A stretch of 64,000 nucleotides of DNA from an uncultured Eubacteriaceae bacterium (GTDB taxonomy: Bacteria; Bacillota; Clostridia; Peptostreptococcales; Anaerovoracaceae): contig CAIFEY010000005.1 of the NCBI GenBank assembly GCA_903789635.1, positions 22,078 through 86,077 on the forward strand. The letters are read 5' to 3'. Positions 54,221-63,239 of this stretch are shown here, piece by piece. Below the pieces are notes generated by a model. That model made no database searches. It had not been told where the DNA came from and saw only the letters and a list, made by a program, of their open reading frames with translations. Made by a program: the position numbers and the translations under genes. Position 1 is the stretch's first letter, and each line of letters begins with the position of its first letter.

Positions 54221-55105
54221 CTAGACCGACCGTCCCTCGCTGCGCTCCTTTGCGATCCTCGCTTCCTCGCGTTCGTCCAGGGAGTCCGCGTAGGCCTGCA
54301 TGGCATCCAGAAGCTTCTTCTTATTCGGCTGCAGGTCGACGTAGAAGGAGAACGGTGTCGTGTTCGGTGCGGCAAAGACCGCGATGTCGTTCTTCAGGAG
54401 CGACAGCATCGTGATGAACTCGTGCACGTTTTCCCGCTCGCCGGCCTCCTGAAAAATGCCCTTCTCCCGGTCCTCGTACAGCGGTGTTCCCGGCAGGATG
54501 GACACGGAATTCAGGTACAGGATCGTAGGATGCAGCTGATTCAGCACGTCAGCGGTTTTCTTGGCCGCCGCTTCGCCTTTGCCCCTGCCGGAGAGTCCGC
54601 CGAGGAAGATCAGCCGGTACGTCATGCCGGCAGCCTCGAGCTTCCTGCAGCCGTCCACGATGTCCTTTGCCGTGTAGCCCTTGTTGACATAGGCGAGCGC
54701 CTCGTCGTCTCCCGTCTCAAATCCGATGACCAGATCGTCCAGGCCTGCCTCGCGGATCGCCTTCATCTCCTCCACGCTCTTTCGCGTCAGATCGTCGACC
54801 CTGGCATAGGTGGAGACACGCGCGTTCGGGAATGCCTCCCTGGTGAGTGAAGCGATCTCGATCAGCTTGTCCGTGGCAACCGCGTACGGATTGCCCCCGT
54901 TCAGCCAGATCCTGCGGGCGCGTGGGTAACTTTCCCTCGCCTCCTGAATGTCGGCTCTGATCTGCTCCATCGGTGCGACGTAGAACGGATAGCCGTCATA
55001 GAAATTGCAGAATGTGCAGCTGTTATGCGTGCATCCGACGGTGACTTCGATGTATACACTGTCCGCATCCGTCTGCGGACGTACGATTGGTCCATGAAAA
55101 TGCAT
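54221..55105 (-). CDS. Radical-SAM protein with CX4CX2C motif
   Basis: A 294-residue radical-SAM protein of unknown reaction. The cluster-binding site is Cys25-x4-Cys30-x2-Cys33 (CTHNSCTFC), one residue longer than the canonical spacing. It is followed by WLNGGNPYAV, STYARVDDLTRKS, VIGFETGDDEALAYVNKGYT and YRLIFLGGLSGRGKGE, which fit the SAM barrel and resemble the HemN/Elp3-like group. There is no extra Fe-S domain. AAGGAG precedes the ATG. It lies between the FucP-like carrier and the sodium symporter on the same strand, so it may act on a transported compound or be an unrelated passenger. Confidence 0.85.
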   Translation of the reverse strand: MHFHGPIVRPQTDADSVYIEVTVGCTHNSCTFCNFYDGYPFYVAPMEQIRADIQEARESYPRARRIWLNGGNPYAVATDKLIEIASLTREAFPNARVSTYARVDDLTRKSVEEMKAIREAGLDDLVIGFETGDDEALAYVNKGYTAKDIVDGCRKLEAAGMTYRLIFLGGLSGRGKGEAAAKKTADVLNQLHPTILYLNSVSILPGTPLYEDREKGIFQEAGERENVHEFITMLSLLKNDIAVFAAPNTTPFSFYVDLQPNKKKLLDAMQAYADSLDEREEARIAKERSEGRSV

Positions 55106-55125
55106 ATTTACTCCTTAGTAAAGAG

Positions 55126-55155
55126 GCCCCGGGGATGATCCGCAGGGCCTCTTCA
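55126..55155 (-). terminator. Hairpin between permease and radical-SAM genes
   Basis: GAGGCCC/GGGCCTC stem followed on the minus strand by TTTAC, only three T residues. It could be a weak terminator or processing site that lowers expression of the downstream genes. Confidence 0.5.
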
Positions 55156-55159
55156 TCAA

Positions 55160-56455
55160 TTACTGCTGTGCTTTGCGGTTTTGCAGGACAAAGATGAGTA
55201 CGATGACAAATCCAACTGCCGGAACGATGAAGGAGAACTGCAGGCTTGCGAGGTCTGCCACCTTTCCCTGAATGATCGGGAAGATCGCTCCGCCGACCAG
55301 AGTCATGGTCGCGAATGCGCCGGCGTTCTCGGTATACTTTCTCTCTACGTTCGCGACGTTCGTTGCGTACAGAACCGGGTAGATCGGTCCGAGCAGGATA
55401 TTGATCGCGAGCAGGCAGAATACCGGGATATTGGACGGTCCGAACATGACGCCTAAGAGTGCGACGACGCACAGGGTCAGGTAGACGCTCAGCAGGTTGT
55501 ATTCCGTTACGCCCTTCTTCAGCAGCATGGATACGATGAATCTTCCGATGAAGAAGATCACGTAGGAAATCATCATGTAGTTGGTTCCCTGGGCCTCCGC
55601 CATGTTCGGGTTCAGGTCCAGGACTTCTCTGATCAGGAACGACCAGATGGTCAGCTGTGCACCGATTCCGCAGAACTGTGCGAACCAGCCCCATACGAAC
55701 TTCCTGTTCTTCAGCAGTGCCTTGACGGACTCGAGTGTGCCAGGAGCCTCCTCGCCTTCCTTGACCTGCACCTTGCAGGACGGGTATTTCTGAACGGCGA
55801 TCAGGATCAGCAGGACGATCAGAATGCCCGCGATGATCATGTATGGGACGATCGTGTGCTGCAGCTCGGCCAACTGGAACTTGTGGAGCTCTGCCTTGGA
55901 CAGGCCCTCCATCTGGTCGCTCAGTCTGGTCACGGAGGTGAAGATCAGCAGTTTTCCGAGGAGGATTCCTGCGATATTTCCGATCGGATTGATCGTCTGC
56001 GCGATCATCGCACGGAGTGTCGATGCCTCCGGATTACCCATCATGACGACGTATGTGCCGCAGGACATCTCCAGCATGCCCGCGCCGATTGCCATGACGA
56101 AGATGCACATCAGGAACGGCAGGTAGCTGCCGGCGAGAGACGCCGGGTAGAACAGCAGCGAGCCGCCTGCGAACAGGGCGATGCCGAGCACGATTGCCGT
56201 CTTGTAGCTGTACTTCTTGATGATCATGGATGTCGGGATCGACACTAAGAAGTACGCGCCGAAGTAGGCGGACTGGATCAGTGCGCTCGCGACGTTGGAG
56301 ATGACGAATACTTCCTTGAACTGGGCGATCAGTACGCTGTTCAGCGCGACTGCCGTGCCCCAGATGCCGAAGAGCAGTCCGATCAGGATAAATTTCCCCC
56401 ATGGGGTCCGGTCCAGATAGCCGTCCGGCCTTTGCACAAAACCTTGGTTTTTCAT
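55160..56455 (-). CDS. FucP-like MFS transporter
   Basis: A 12-helix major-facilitator carrier of the fucose/glucose-galactose:H+ symporter type. In the 431-residue protein helix 1 reads FGIWGTAVALNSVL. ALIQSAYFGAYFLVSIPTSMIIKKYSYKTAIVLG shows the family's intracellular loop between helices 2 and 3. LMCIFVMAIGAGMLEMSCGTYV follows. The linker between the halves has a cytosolic stretch rich in Lys and Glu (about 220-245). It starts 29 bases after the ene-reductase gene, so it probably imports that enzyme's substrate or a precursor. Specificity is not certain. Confidence 0.85.
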   Translation of the reverse strand: MKNQGFVQRPDGYLDRTPWGKFILIGLLFGIWGTAVALNSVLIAQFKEVFVISNVASALIQSAYFGAYFLVSIPTSMIIKKYSYKTAIVLGIALFAGGSLLFYPASLAGSYLPFLMCIFVMAIGAGMLEMSCGTYVVMMGNPEASTLRAMIAQTINPIGNIAGILLGKLLIFTSVTRLSDQMEGLSKAELHKFQLAELQHTIVPYMIIAGILIVLLILIAVQKYPSCKVQVKEGEEAPGTLESVKALLKNRKFVWGWFAQFCGIGAQLTIWSFLIREVLDLNPNMAEAQGTNYMMISYVIFFIGRFIVSMLLKKGVTEYNLLSVYLTLCVVALLGVMFGPSNIPVFCLLAINILLGPIYPVLYATNVANVERKYTENAGAFATMTLVGGAIFPIIQGKVADLASLQFSFIVPAVGFVIVLIFVLQNRKAQQ

Positions 56456-56484
56456 TGTATAATCCTCTTTTTCTTATCTTGACT

Positions 56485-58422
56485 TTATACGTCCAGACCC
56501 GCTTTATAGCCTTCGCGGATCGCGTCCAGTGCGTTGCCTCTGTGGAGAGCTCCGCCTGCGTAGAGAACCTGCGGGACGACGTCCTCAAGGACGTTCTGCA
56601 GCTCGGTGTTGGAGTGGAGTCCTACAGCCGTGACGATCGCGTCGAACGGTCCGATGTTTTTCATTTCCTCGCCGACCTTTACGGTCATGGATCCATCCTC
56701 GTTGATGGTCTGTACCGCCGTGTTGGTCAGCATCTCTACGTTGTGCGCCTCATATGACTCGTACAGGAATTTCTTCATGCTGTCCGGCTCTTCTCCCGCG
56801 ATCACCGGCAGCATCTCGACGATAGTGACCTCGTTATTATGCGTAGCCAGGTGGTTGGCCGTCTCCGCACCGACGAGTCCGCCTCCGATGACGGCGATCT
56901 TTCCGTTGATGTCTTCCTTTCCGAGGAGGACGTCATTGGCAGCGACGACGAAGTCTCTGTCCTTGCCCGGGAACGGCGGAACGAAGGCGTGGTATCCGGT
57001 CGCAACGACGACGGCATCCGGCTTCAGCTCCTCGATCATCTCCTTAGTTACCTCGGTGTTCAGCTTGACCTCTACGTTAAGCTTCTCCATCTGCGTGATC
57101 TGCCAGCGGATGAAGTCGATGATCTCTCCCTTCCAAGGCGGAATGGAAGCGATACGGTAAAGTCCGCCGATGAAGTCTCCCTTCTCGAGTACGGTGACCT
57201 TGTGGCCTCTCTGCGCGAGGACGATTGCCGCCTCACATCCTGCAGGACCGGCACCGATGACGATGACATCCTTCTTGTCCTTCGCCTCTTCAATCTTCCA
57301 CTCGTCCTCCATGACGGTTCTCGGGTTCAGCGTGCATCCGCCGTGCTTGGCCGGCACTGCGTCGATCTGGCCGCTGCATCCCTGCAGACATGCGATGCAC
57401 TGGATGATGTCCTCGTACTGTCCTGCCATGGCCTTATTAGGCATGTGCGGGTCGGCGAGGGAGGCACGTCCCATGTAGCACGCGTCGGCCTTTCCGCTCT
57501 TGATGATTGACTCAGCGACGAGCGGGTTGTTGATTCTTCCGACGGTGGTTACCGGGATATCGACGACCTTCTTGATCTCGCTGGAATACTTGGTCAGCCA
57601 GCCGTGGCCCATGACCGCAGGCGGTACCTGCATGTACCAGCTCTCGTATACGCCGACAGAGACGTTCAGGGATGTGATTCCGGCCTCTTCCAGGATCATC
57701 GCCATTGCCTTGGTGTCCTCGATGTTGGTTCCGCCCTCGACCTGCTCCTCTCCGGAGATCTTGTAGTCGATCGGGAAGTCGTCGCCGCACTTGGCCTTGA
57801 TGTTCTTGATGATTTCAACCGGGAAACGCATCCTGTTGATCAGGTTTCCGCCGTACTTGTCGGTACGCTTGTTGGAATAGGAGGAGGTGAACTCCGTGAT
57901 CAGGTAGCCGTGTCCGCCGTGAATCTGCACGCCGTCATAGCCGGCCTTCTTGGCGCGGAGAGCGGCGTCGCCGAACTTCTCGATCAGCTCATCGACGTCC
58001 TCTGTCGTCATCTCGTGAGGCATGGACTTCTTTACCGGGCATGGGATCCTGGACGGCGCCCAAACCGGCTGTCCCGTGATCCACTCCTGTGTCTGGCGTC
58101 CGCCGTGGAAGATCTGTGCGAACATCTTGGCGCCTGCGGCGTGAACGCGATCGGTCGCCTGCTTGTGGGAAGCGATCTGCGCGTCGTCCCACAGTCCCGG
58201 GATGAACTGGTAGGTTCTTCCAGTTGGATCTACAGCGCAGTCCTCGGTGACGATAAGTCCCCAGCCTCCCTTAGCCTTCTCCTCGTGATAGGCGATCCAC
58301 TTCTCGGTGACGGTTCCGTCCTCGTTGCAGCAGTTCATGACCATCGGTGATACGATGAAGTGATTCTTAATCTCGACTGGTCCTAACTGAAGCGGTGAAG
58401 ACATGATTTTCAGCATAGTCAT
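56485..58422 (-). CDS. FMN/4Fe-4S/FAD ene-reductase (old yellow enzyme family)
   Basis: A three-cofactor reductase like 2,4-dienoyl-CoA reductase, enoate reductase and BaiCD/BaiH. The 645-residue protein has an N-terminal TIM barrel binding FMN (1-335), with QIFHGGRQ and the substrate-site block GVQIHGGHGYLITEF. Four cysteines for a [4Fe-4S] cluster follow (Cys342, Cys345, Cys349, Cys363). Then come two nucleotide-binding Rossmann folds, VIVIGAGPAGCEAA near 390 for FAD and IAVIGGGLVGAETA near 515 for NAD(P)H. It probably reduces a C=C bond next to a carbonyl. A long purine-rich leader precedes it. Substrate unknown. Confidence 0.92.
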   Translation of the reverse strand: MTMLKIMSSPLQLGPVEIKNHFIVSPMVMNCCNEDGTVTEKWIAYHEEKAKGGWGLIVTEDCAVDPTGRTYQFIPGLWDDAQIASHKQATDRVHAAGAKMFAQIFHGGRQTQEWITGQPVWAPSRIPCPVKKSMPHEMTTEDVDELIEKFGDAALRAKKAGYDGVQIHGGHGYLITEFTSSYSNKRTDKYGGNLINRMRFPVEIIKNIKAKCGDDFPIDYKISGEEQVEGGTNIEDTKAMAMILEEAGITSLNVSVGVYESWYMQVPPAVMGHGWLTKYSSEIKKVVDIPVTTVGRINNPLVAESIIKSGKADACYMGRASLADPHMPNKAMAGQYEDIIQCIACLQGCSGQIDAVPAKHGGCTLNPRTVMEDEWKIEEAKDKKDVIVIGAGPAGCEAAIVLAQRGHKVTVLEKGDFIGGLYRIASIPPWKGEIIDFIRWQITQMEKLNVEVKLNTEVTKEMIEELKPDAVVVATGYHAFVPPFPGKDRDFVVAANDVLLGKEDINGKIAVIGGGLVGAETANHLATHNNEVTIVEMLPVIAGEEPDSMKKFLYESYEAHNVEMLTNTAVQTINEDGSMTVKVGEEMKNIGPFDAIVTAVGLHSNTELQNVLEDVVPQVLYAGGALHRGNALDAIREGYKAGLDV

Positions 58423-58614
58423 ATGTTTCTCCTTCTTTCTTCCTCACTATTTCTCTAATTTCTCTTTTATCTTCTCTTGTTTCTCTTAGCTGTCTCTTGT
58501 CTTGTCTCTTTCGATTCTCCTCAGGCAGCCGCAGCACGTGCGGCCGCCCGATTCGCATCATCTATGTTCAGGATTTCGGTTGTTTCGCGCTCCTGTTTTC
58601 TTTGTCTTCCCTGA

Positions 58615-59742
58615 CTAGTTCAGGATGTTCTCGTACTTGGTTCTGTAATAGTGTCCGAGCTGGTCGGCGGTCTTGATCGCGTCGAATACGACTCTCGGCG
58701 TTACCGGAACGACGGTGTTGTGGATAGTCTCGCCTTCCTTGCATGCCAGGGTTGCCATCTTCATGACGTCCTCATCGGAGAGATCTGCCATGCCGAGCTC
58801 CTCCAGCGTGACCGGCAGTCCCAGATGGATGCAGAAGCGGCAGAATTTCTCGATCTCTTCGTCCTCCCAGGACTCCAGCGCGAGCTGTCCCAGGATGCCG
58901 AATGCGACCTTCTCGCCGTGGAAGTAGTCGTGGGACGCAGGGATTGCGGTCATCGCGTTCTGGATGGCGTGGGATGCGGCGCTCTGGTTGCTCTCGAATC
59001 CGACCCCGGAGAGGAGTGTGCTCGCCTCGACGACCTTCTCGACAGCCGGCGTTACCGCGTGTGCCTTGAAGGCGAATGCTGCCTGCTCACCGTACTCGTA
59101 GATCGTCTCGTAGCAGAGGTCTGCAATCGTCTGGGAAACGACCGTGTGCTTGCCGCCCAGGAAGTTGTCGACGTTGGCTGCGTTAGCGGTTGCCGCCTCG
59201 TAGTAGGTGGACAGTGCGTCCGGCATGCCAGCCAGGTTGTAGCGGAGCGGCGCGTGGACGATGATGTCCTCATCGACCAGGACGACGTTCGGGTTCTTGT
59301 CCAGGAACAGGTGGTAGTCCCATACCCCGTCCGGATGATAGATGACGGAGAGTGCGCTGCACGGAGCGTCCGTCGCGGAAATCGTAGGACAGGAGATCAT
59401 CGGAGCCTTGTCGAAGTGAGCGGCTGCCTTTGCCACATCCAGGGAAGTTCCTCCGCCGATGCCGACGTAGAGGTCGCATCCGTTCGCCTTCGCGTTCTTT
59501 CTGAGCAGGTTGAACGTCTCCTCGCAGCAGATGCGCGGGCTGTCCTTGCCCAGGATCTCTACATAGTACTTGCTCTCGTCGCCGCCAAAGCTCTCCTTAA
59601 CAATCTTCAGGATGTCCTCCGCGATGTCCGGGTCTACCAGGATCGCCGGCTTGCTGCCGTGAATTGCCGTGTACTTGGACAGTTCCTTCAGTACTCCCAT
59701 GCCCTGAATGTATCTCGACGGGCTTCCAAAAATCTTTTTCAT
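58615..59742 (-). CDS. Iron-containing alcohol dehydrogenase, glycerol-dehydrogenase-like
   Basis: An NAD-dependent polyol or ketone oxidoreductase of the GldA group. The 375-residue protein has the dinucleotide loop GIGGGTSLDVAKA and SCPTISATDAPCSALSVIY. The metal ligands are in LAGMPDALSTYYE (Asp), SAASHAIQN (His) and DYFHGEKVAFG (His). True glycerol dehydrogenases share these motifs, but related enzymes act on other diols and hydroxyketones. AGGAGG precedes the ATG. It is the first structural gene after the AraC regulator and lies 190 bases before the ene-reductase gene, so the two may work in series. Confidence 0.9.
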   Translation of the reverse strand: MKKIFGSPSRYIQGMGVLKELSKYTAIHGSKPAILVDPDIAEDILKIVKESFGGDESKYYVEILGKDSPRICCEETFNLLRKNAKANGCDLYVGIGGGTSLDVAKAAAHFDKAPMISCPTISATDAPCSALSVIYHPDGVWDYHLFLDKNPNVVLVDEDIIVHAPLRYNLAGMPDALSTYYEAATANAANVDNFLGGKHTVVSQTIADLCYETIYEYGEQAAFAFKAHAVTPAVEKVVEASTLLSGVGFESNQSAASHAIQNAMTAIPASHDYFHGEKVAFGILGQLALESWEDEEIEKFCRFCIHLGLPVTLEELGMADLSDEDVMKMATLACKEGETIHNTVVPVTPRVVFDAIKTADQLGHYYRTKYENILN

Positions 59743-59965
59743 GTCAGTTCCTCCTCGTGGAAAATTTCTTTGTTGGATAAATTCTGTTAAGATATTAACC
59801 TAACAACAGTCCCAAATCTATTCCCGGAACTTGCATTACGTATCTGCGATCTTGCGTTCTTGCTTCATTGAAATTCAGCCATTCCTTTACACCGGCTTTA
59901 CGATGAGTCAGGTTTCTTGCATTCGTAGGTATCCGATCTTGTGGATTCCGCGGCAAAAAATCCAC

Positions 59966-60010
59966 GAAAAAAAGAGTCTCACCTGGCTGCTGCCCAGATG
60001 AAACTCCTTT
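59966..60010 (-). terminator. Terminator of the AraC gene
   Basis: GAGT...ATCTGG pairs with CCAG.TGAGACTC, followed on the minus strand by TTTTTTT, about 55 bases after the AraC stop. A second small hairpin GTGGATT/AATCCAC is at 59941-59965. The rest of 59743-60063 carries the probable promoter of the dehydrogenase gene, without clear boxes. Confidence 0.75.
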
Positions 60011-60063
60011 ACACGTTCGTTATTCTGTATTATCGATCTGTGATATCGATCTGCATAATCGAT

Positions 60064-60936
60064 TTACTCGGAAGGCTCCTTCGACCGGATCAGGCTGCGG
60101 AACTCGCTCGGCGTATGCCCGGTCTTGCTCTTGAACACGGAATAGAAGTACTTGAGGCTTGTATACCCGCACTCCGTCGCGATCGTCTTGATCGGCGTGT
60201 CCTCGAACGCGAGGCGCTGCTCGGCCATCCCCATGCGCCTCAGCTGGATGTACTGGTTCACCGTGTAACCGATTTCCGACTTGAACTGGTGGGCCAGGTA
60301 GTAAGGGCTGACAAAGAACGTCTTCGCCACGTCGTTCAGGCTGATCTGGTTCTGGAAATTCTTATCGATGTATTCCATCACCTCGGAGATCTGCCTGGTC
60401 GGCACGATCGCCGATCCAACCTTCATCCTGACGCCGTGCTCCCTCGTCGCCGTCAGCACGATGGAGAGGAACGTCCTGAGCGCGAGCTGCACGCTCTCCT
60501 CCTCTTCCCCGTCTTCCCTGTGCTGCCTCTGAATGAACAGGAACAGCTCCCGCAGGACGCCCATGACCTCCGGCGCGTGAATGACCGGCACGATATCCTG
60601 CGCGATCATCGTGTTCGGCGGAAGCCCCGGGACCTGCACGCCCGAAACGCCCATGGACAGCTCGACCAGGTCGTTGACATCCGTCGCCGTCTCCTGATGG
60701 ATCCGTCCCGCGTTCTTGATGATAATGTCACCCGCGGCGGCCGTGTACTCGCCCCTGCGGTACTCGATCGTTTCCGTCCCGCTGCAGATCAGAGATACCT
60801 CCAGGAAGTCGTCGTGCCTGTGCAGCGGAAAGATGTATACGCCCGTGCTCTTCTGGATGTCGTTCAGGAACAGGAACTCGATCTTAAGCTCTCCCTCCGA
60901 GAATACTAAACCTTCCATTCCATTGATTTCACTCAA
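60064..60936 (-). CDS. AraC-family transcriptional regulator
   Basis: An effector-sensing activator. The ~290-residue protein has an N-terminal cupin-like domain (FPLHRHDDFLEVSLICSGT, then GDIIIKNAGRIHQE) and a C-terminal pair of helix-turn-helix motifs (ISLNDVAKTFFVSPYYLAHQ and IKTIATECGYTSLKYFYSVF). A TTG at 60936 with AAAGGAG seven bases upstream is the best start; the first in-frame ATG lies six codons later and is 25 bases from that site. It probably controls the GldA-like, ene-reductase and FucP-like genes that follow on the same strand. Confidence 0.88.
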   Translation of the reverse strand: MSEINGMEGLVFSEGELKIEFLFLNDIQKSTGVYIFPLHRHDDFLEVSLICSGTETIEYRRGEYTAAAGDIIIKNAGRIHQETATDVNDLVELSMGVSGVQVPGLPPNTMIAQDIVPVIHAPEVMGVLRELFLFIQRQHREDGEEEESVQLALRTFLSIVLTATREHGVRMKVGSAIVPTRQISEVMEYIDKNFQNQISLNDVAKTFFVSPYYLAHQFKSEIGYTVNQYIQLRRMGMAEQRLAFEDTPIKTIATECGYTSLKYFYSVFKSKTGHTPSEFRSLIRSKEPSE

Positions 60937-61161
60937 TCGCAGTCTCCTTTCCCTCTCCAAGTCACGCCGCGGTGACTCCTGCCACCGCCTGGTTATATCT
61001 TTAACTATATGCGATTGCCCTCCGGAAAACAAGCAAAAACCGGGCGCACAATCTTCCGATTATTTCCCGGTCTGCGAATTAAGAATGTGTAATTATCCAA
61101 GATAATTAGAACCTCTCAGGCTTATTCAACATTATTCAATGTTATTCAGCATCCTTGAACA

Positions 61162-61986
61162 TCACTCCGCATCGCCCAGCGTCTTCATGCACCACGCGAA
61201 CGCCCGCGCCGTCCTGAGGTCCGGGTGCTTAAAGTGATTTCCCTTGTTCCATTCCAAGGTGACTGGGATGCCTCGTCCTCTGAGAATCCGCTCCTGCTCC
61301 TTGATGCAGTCTCCAACCGCTGCCATCAGCTGGTTACACGTCTTCTCCTCGCGGTCGCCCAGGCTCAGGTAGACCGCGCGTACGCTTGGACAGGTGGACT
61401 TTGTCAAATCCATCCACCCCGGAAACCACACCGACGGCGACGCGGCCGCGATCGCCGCGAACGACCGGCTCCGGTGCCCCGCCCACAGCGCGAACAGCCC
61501 CGCCAAAGAATACCCGCCTATCACCACCGGCACCTGCCGGGAAACGCCAAGCCGCGCTGAGACGCCCGGAATCAGCGCATCCTCGACGAACGCGAGCGTC
61601 GCCTCCGCACCGGCCCCGAAGTCCTGGTCCCCGAAAACCGCCGGCGCCTCCCACGGCGACAGGTCCACGTTCCAGTCGGAAACCTTGAACGCCGCCAGCA
61701 CGAACGGCTCTCCCGCCTCATCCGCGATCGCGTCCGCCTCGCTGTCCAGCACCTCAAGGTCGTGATCGTCCACCGCCTGCACGAGCAGGAACTTCGGGCC
61801 GCGCATGTTCAAGCCGGCCGCTGCGTCATCACCGCGGCCAGCCGACGACGCCTCCGAAGCATCGCCTGCCCCCGCATCACCCGGATCCCCGGCAGCACCT
61901 GGACCACCGGCAAGCCCCGAGTCTGCGGGGGTGCTCGTGTATACTGTGCACGCGACGTTGTCTATCATAAAATGTTCTTTCTTCAT
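61162..61986 (-). CDS. Alpha/beta-hydrolase, esterase-like, with low-complexity insert
   Basis: A predicted cytosolic serine hydrolase. The 274-residue protein has the nucleophile elbow GGYSLAGLFAL (Ser in Gly-x-Ser-x-Gly), a likely catalytic His in KGNHFKHP, and SVRAVYLSLGDREEKT for the acid region. It resembles the putative-esterase (siderophore esterase or S-formylglutathione-hydrolase-like) group. Residues about 20-58 form an insert of Gly, Ala, Asp and Ser only, placed between two early strands. This may be a surface loop grown by repeat expansion. AAAGGTG precedes the ATG. No operon partner. Confidence 0.75.
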   Translation of the reverse strand: MKKEHFMIDNVACTVYTSTPADSGLAGGPGAAGDPGDAGAGDASEASSAGRGDDAAAGLNMRGPKFLLVQAVDDHDLEVLDSEADAIADEAGEPFVLAAFKVSDWNVDLSPWEAPAVFGDQDFGAGAEATLAFVEDALIPGVSARLGVSRQVPVVIGGYSLAGLFALWAGHRSRSFAAIAAASPSVWFPGWMDLTKSTCPSVRAVYLSLGDREEKTCNQLMAAVGDCIKEQERILRGRGIPVTLEWNKGNHFKHPDLRTARAFAWCMKTLGDAE

Positions 61987-62185
61987 TTTTTCACCTTTGC
62001 CGTAAAGCCAGCGATCGGCCCGAGGCTGAAGTTGAGCCCGGACCGACCGTTGGTTAGATTCATTATGAGCAATAGTTGATGATATAGGTTTAAGGAGTGC
62101 ATACTATCCCTATTCGAAACTCTCTATTAGGAACTTTTAGAAACTCTGATGCGGCATTCGCGAATTCGGATTTTCAGATTTTGCC

Positions 62186-62596
62186 TTACATCCCGCTCCG
62201 TTCCGAACGATGCTGCCGCACGACCACCAGGACGTATACCGCCACGATCACGGCGTCCGGGATGTAGATCCAAAGGTCCAGCAGTCTGTAGACCCCCATC
62301 AGGTTGATCAGCGAAAGCACGAACACCGCCGCATACGGAATCCACATGAGGACCCTCCCCAGCGCCCCGCGGAAGCAGGCCGCATGCACGATCGTGATCA
62401 CCCCGAGCAGCCAGCAGCCGCCAATCAGCGGCGAGATCAGCCTGTTCGCAAGCATTGCCTGCACAAGCGTCTGATCCACGTACTGTCCGGGTCCGAACAC
62501 TAAGAACGCGCATGCGACAAAATACACCCACGCAATCACGTCAAGCGCGACTGCTGTATTCCTGGCCCACTTGGGAGCCCTGACCTCCGCTGCCAT
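62186..62596 (-). CDS. Small four-helix membrane protein
   Basis: Not recognised. The 136-residue protein has four hydrophobic helices (about 16-35, 50-72, 80-100 and 105-126) with the repeated pattern VIAWVYFVACAFLVF, LIGGCWLLGVITIVH, IPYAAVFVLSLINLM and WIYIPDAVIVAVYVLVV. Short charged ends flank them, with positive residues at the C-terminus (RQHRSERSGM). GGAGG precedes the ATG at 62596. It is isolated, between the hydrolase and a repeat-rich gap, so context gives no hint of its job. Confidence 0.7.
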   Translation of the reverse strand: MAAEVRAPKWARNTAVALDVIAWVYFVACAFLVFGPGQYVDQTLVQAMLANRLISPLIGGCWLLGVITIVHAACFRGALGRVLMWIPYAAVFVLSLINLMGVYRLLDLWIYIPDAVIVAVYVLVVVRQHRSERSGM

Positions 62597-62854
62597 GTCC
62601 TTACCTCCGAGAAACTGCTTAAGAATGCCGGTCCGTGGGTGCCGAACGCCGCGGAATCGGCGAATTATGCGGCTCCGGCGACTCCGGCGACTCCGGCGAC
62701 TCCGGCGACTCCGGCGACTGATTAAATCACATAATTCCGTTCATTTCCTACCAATATCATACAGGAGGAGCGGGTTTATGTAAATGTATTTCTACTGTAT
62801 TAATTTAATTTAAGCACGTCCGAGGGCTCGAAGTATGACTGGGACTTAATGTGA
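62597..62854. other. Intergenic region with a 9-base tandem repeat
   Basis: At 62673-62718 the unit CTCCGGCGA repeats five times, a slippage-prone array upstream of the small membrane protein gene. The remaining bases are AT-rich and hold no gene. Confidence 0.6.
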
Positions 62855-62885
62855 GAGAATCCTCCGCTGATCGCGTCGGATTCTC
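62855..62885 (+). repeat. Hairpin repeat C, copy 3
   Basis: Stem GAGAATCC/GGATTCTC around TCCGCTGATCGCGTC, followed by T-rich sequence and GCCGCC. It keeps the loop of the copies at 25615 and 33798 with a different but fully paired stem. Confidence 0.6.
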
Positions 62886-63007
62886 CTATTTTCTTTGCCG
62901 CCTGCGGCGGCAGGGTCGCCAGTTCCCTCCAGAGGTCGGGAACTGGATTGTATTATAAGGAAGCCGCGGCTCACATCATGCTCGCCGCGGCCTTGATTTT
63001 ATGGCCA

Positions 63008-63200
63008 GCCGGCCCCTTGAAAAGCTGGGATTGGGGCCGCGGGCCGAAGGTACGCAGCCTCCCGTTGGTCAGCTGCGTGCGATGCGTTCCCGCAAAGGAA
63101 CATCGCCCTCCGGGATGCCGGACTGGCCCCTTCGGGATTCTGGGTCTGCCCTCACGGGACACCGAGATGGAAAACACCAGCGTGTCGGATACCGGGGAAT
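63008..63200 (+). repeat. Dispersed repeat D, copy 2
   Basis: Aligns with 33889-34083 over nearly its whole length; the hairpin ACGCAGCC/AGCTGCGT and the CCCTCCGGGATGCCGG units are kept. The tail (63187-63237) continues with CATGTATACACCATG and TACTGGTAATT, matching 19761-19810. As in copy 1, repeat C precedes it. Confidence 0.7.
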
Positions 63201-63239
63201 GGCACATGTATACACCATGCACCATTTACTGGTAATTTA

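Noticed and set aside
52651..54414. A 587-codon plus-strand frame opposite the sodium symporter
   Set aside because: Composition dominated by Arg, Asp and His with no motif; a mirror of the hydrophobic codons of the symporter.
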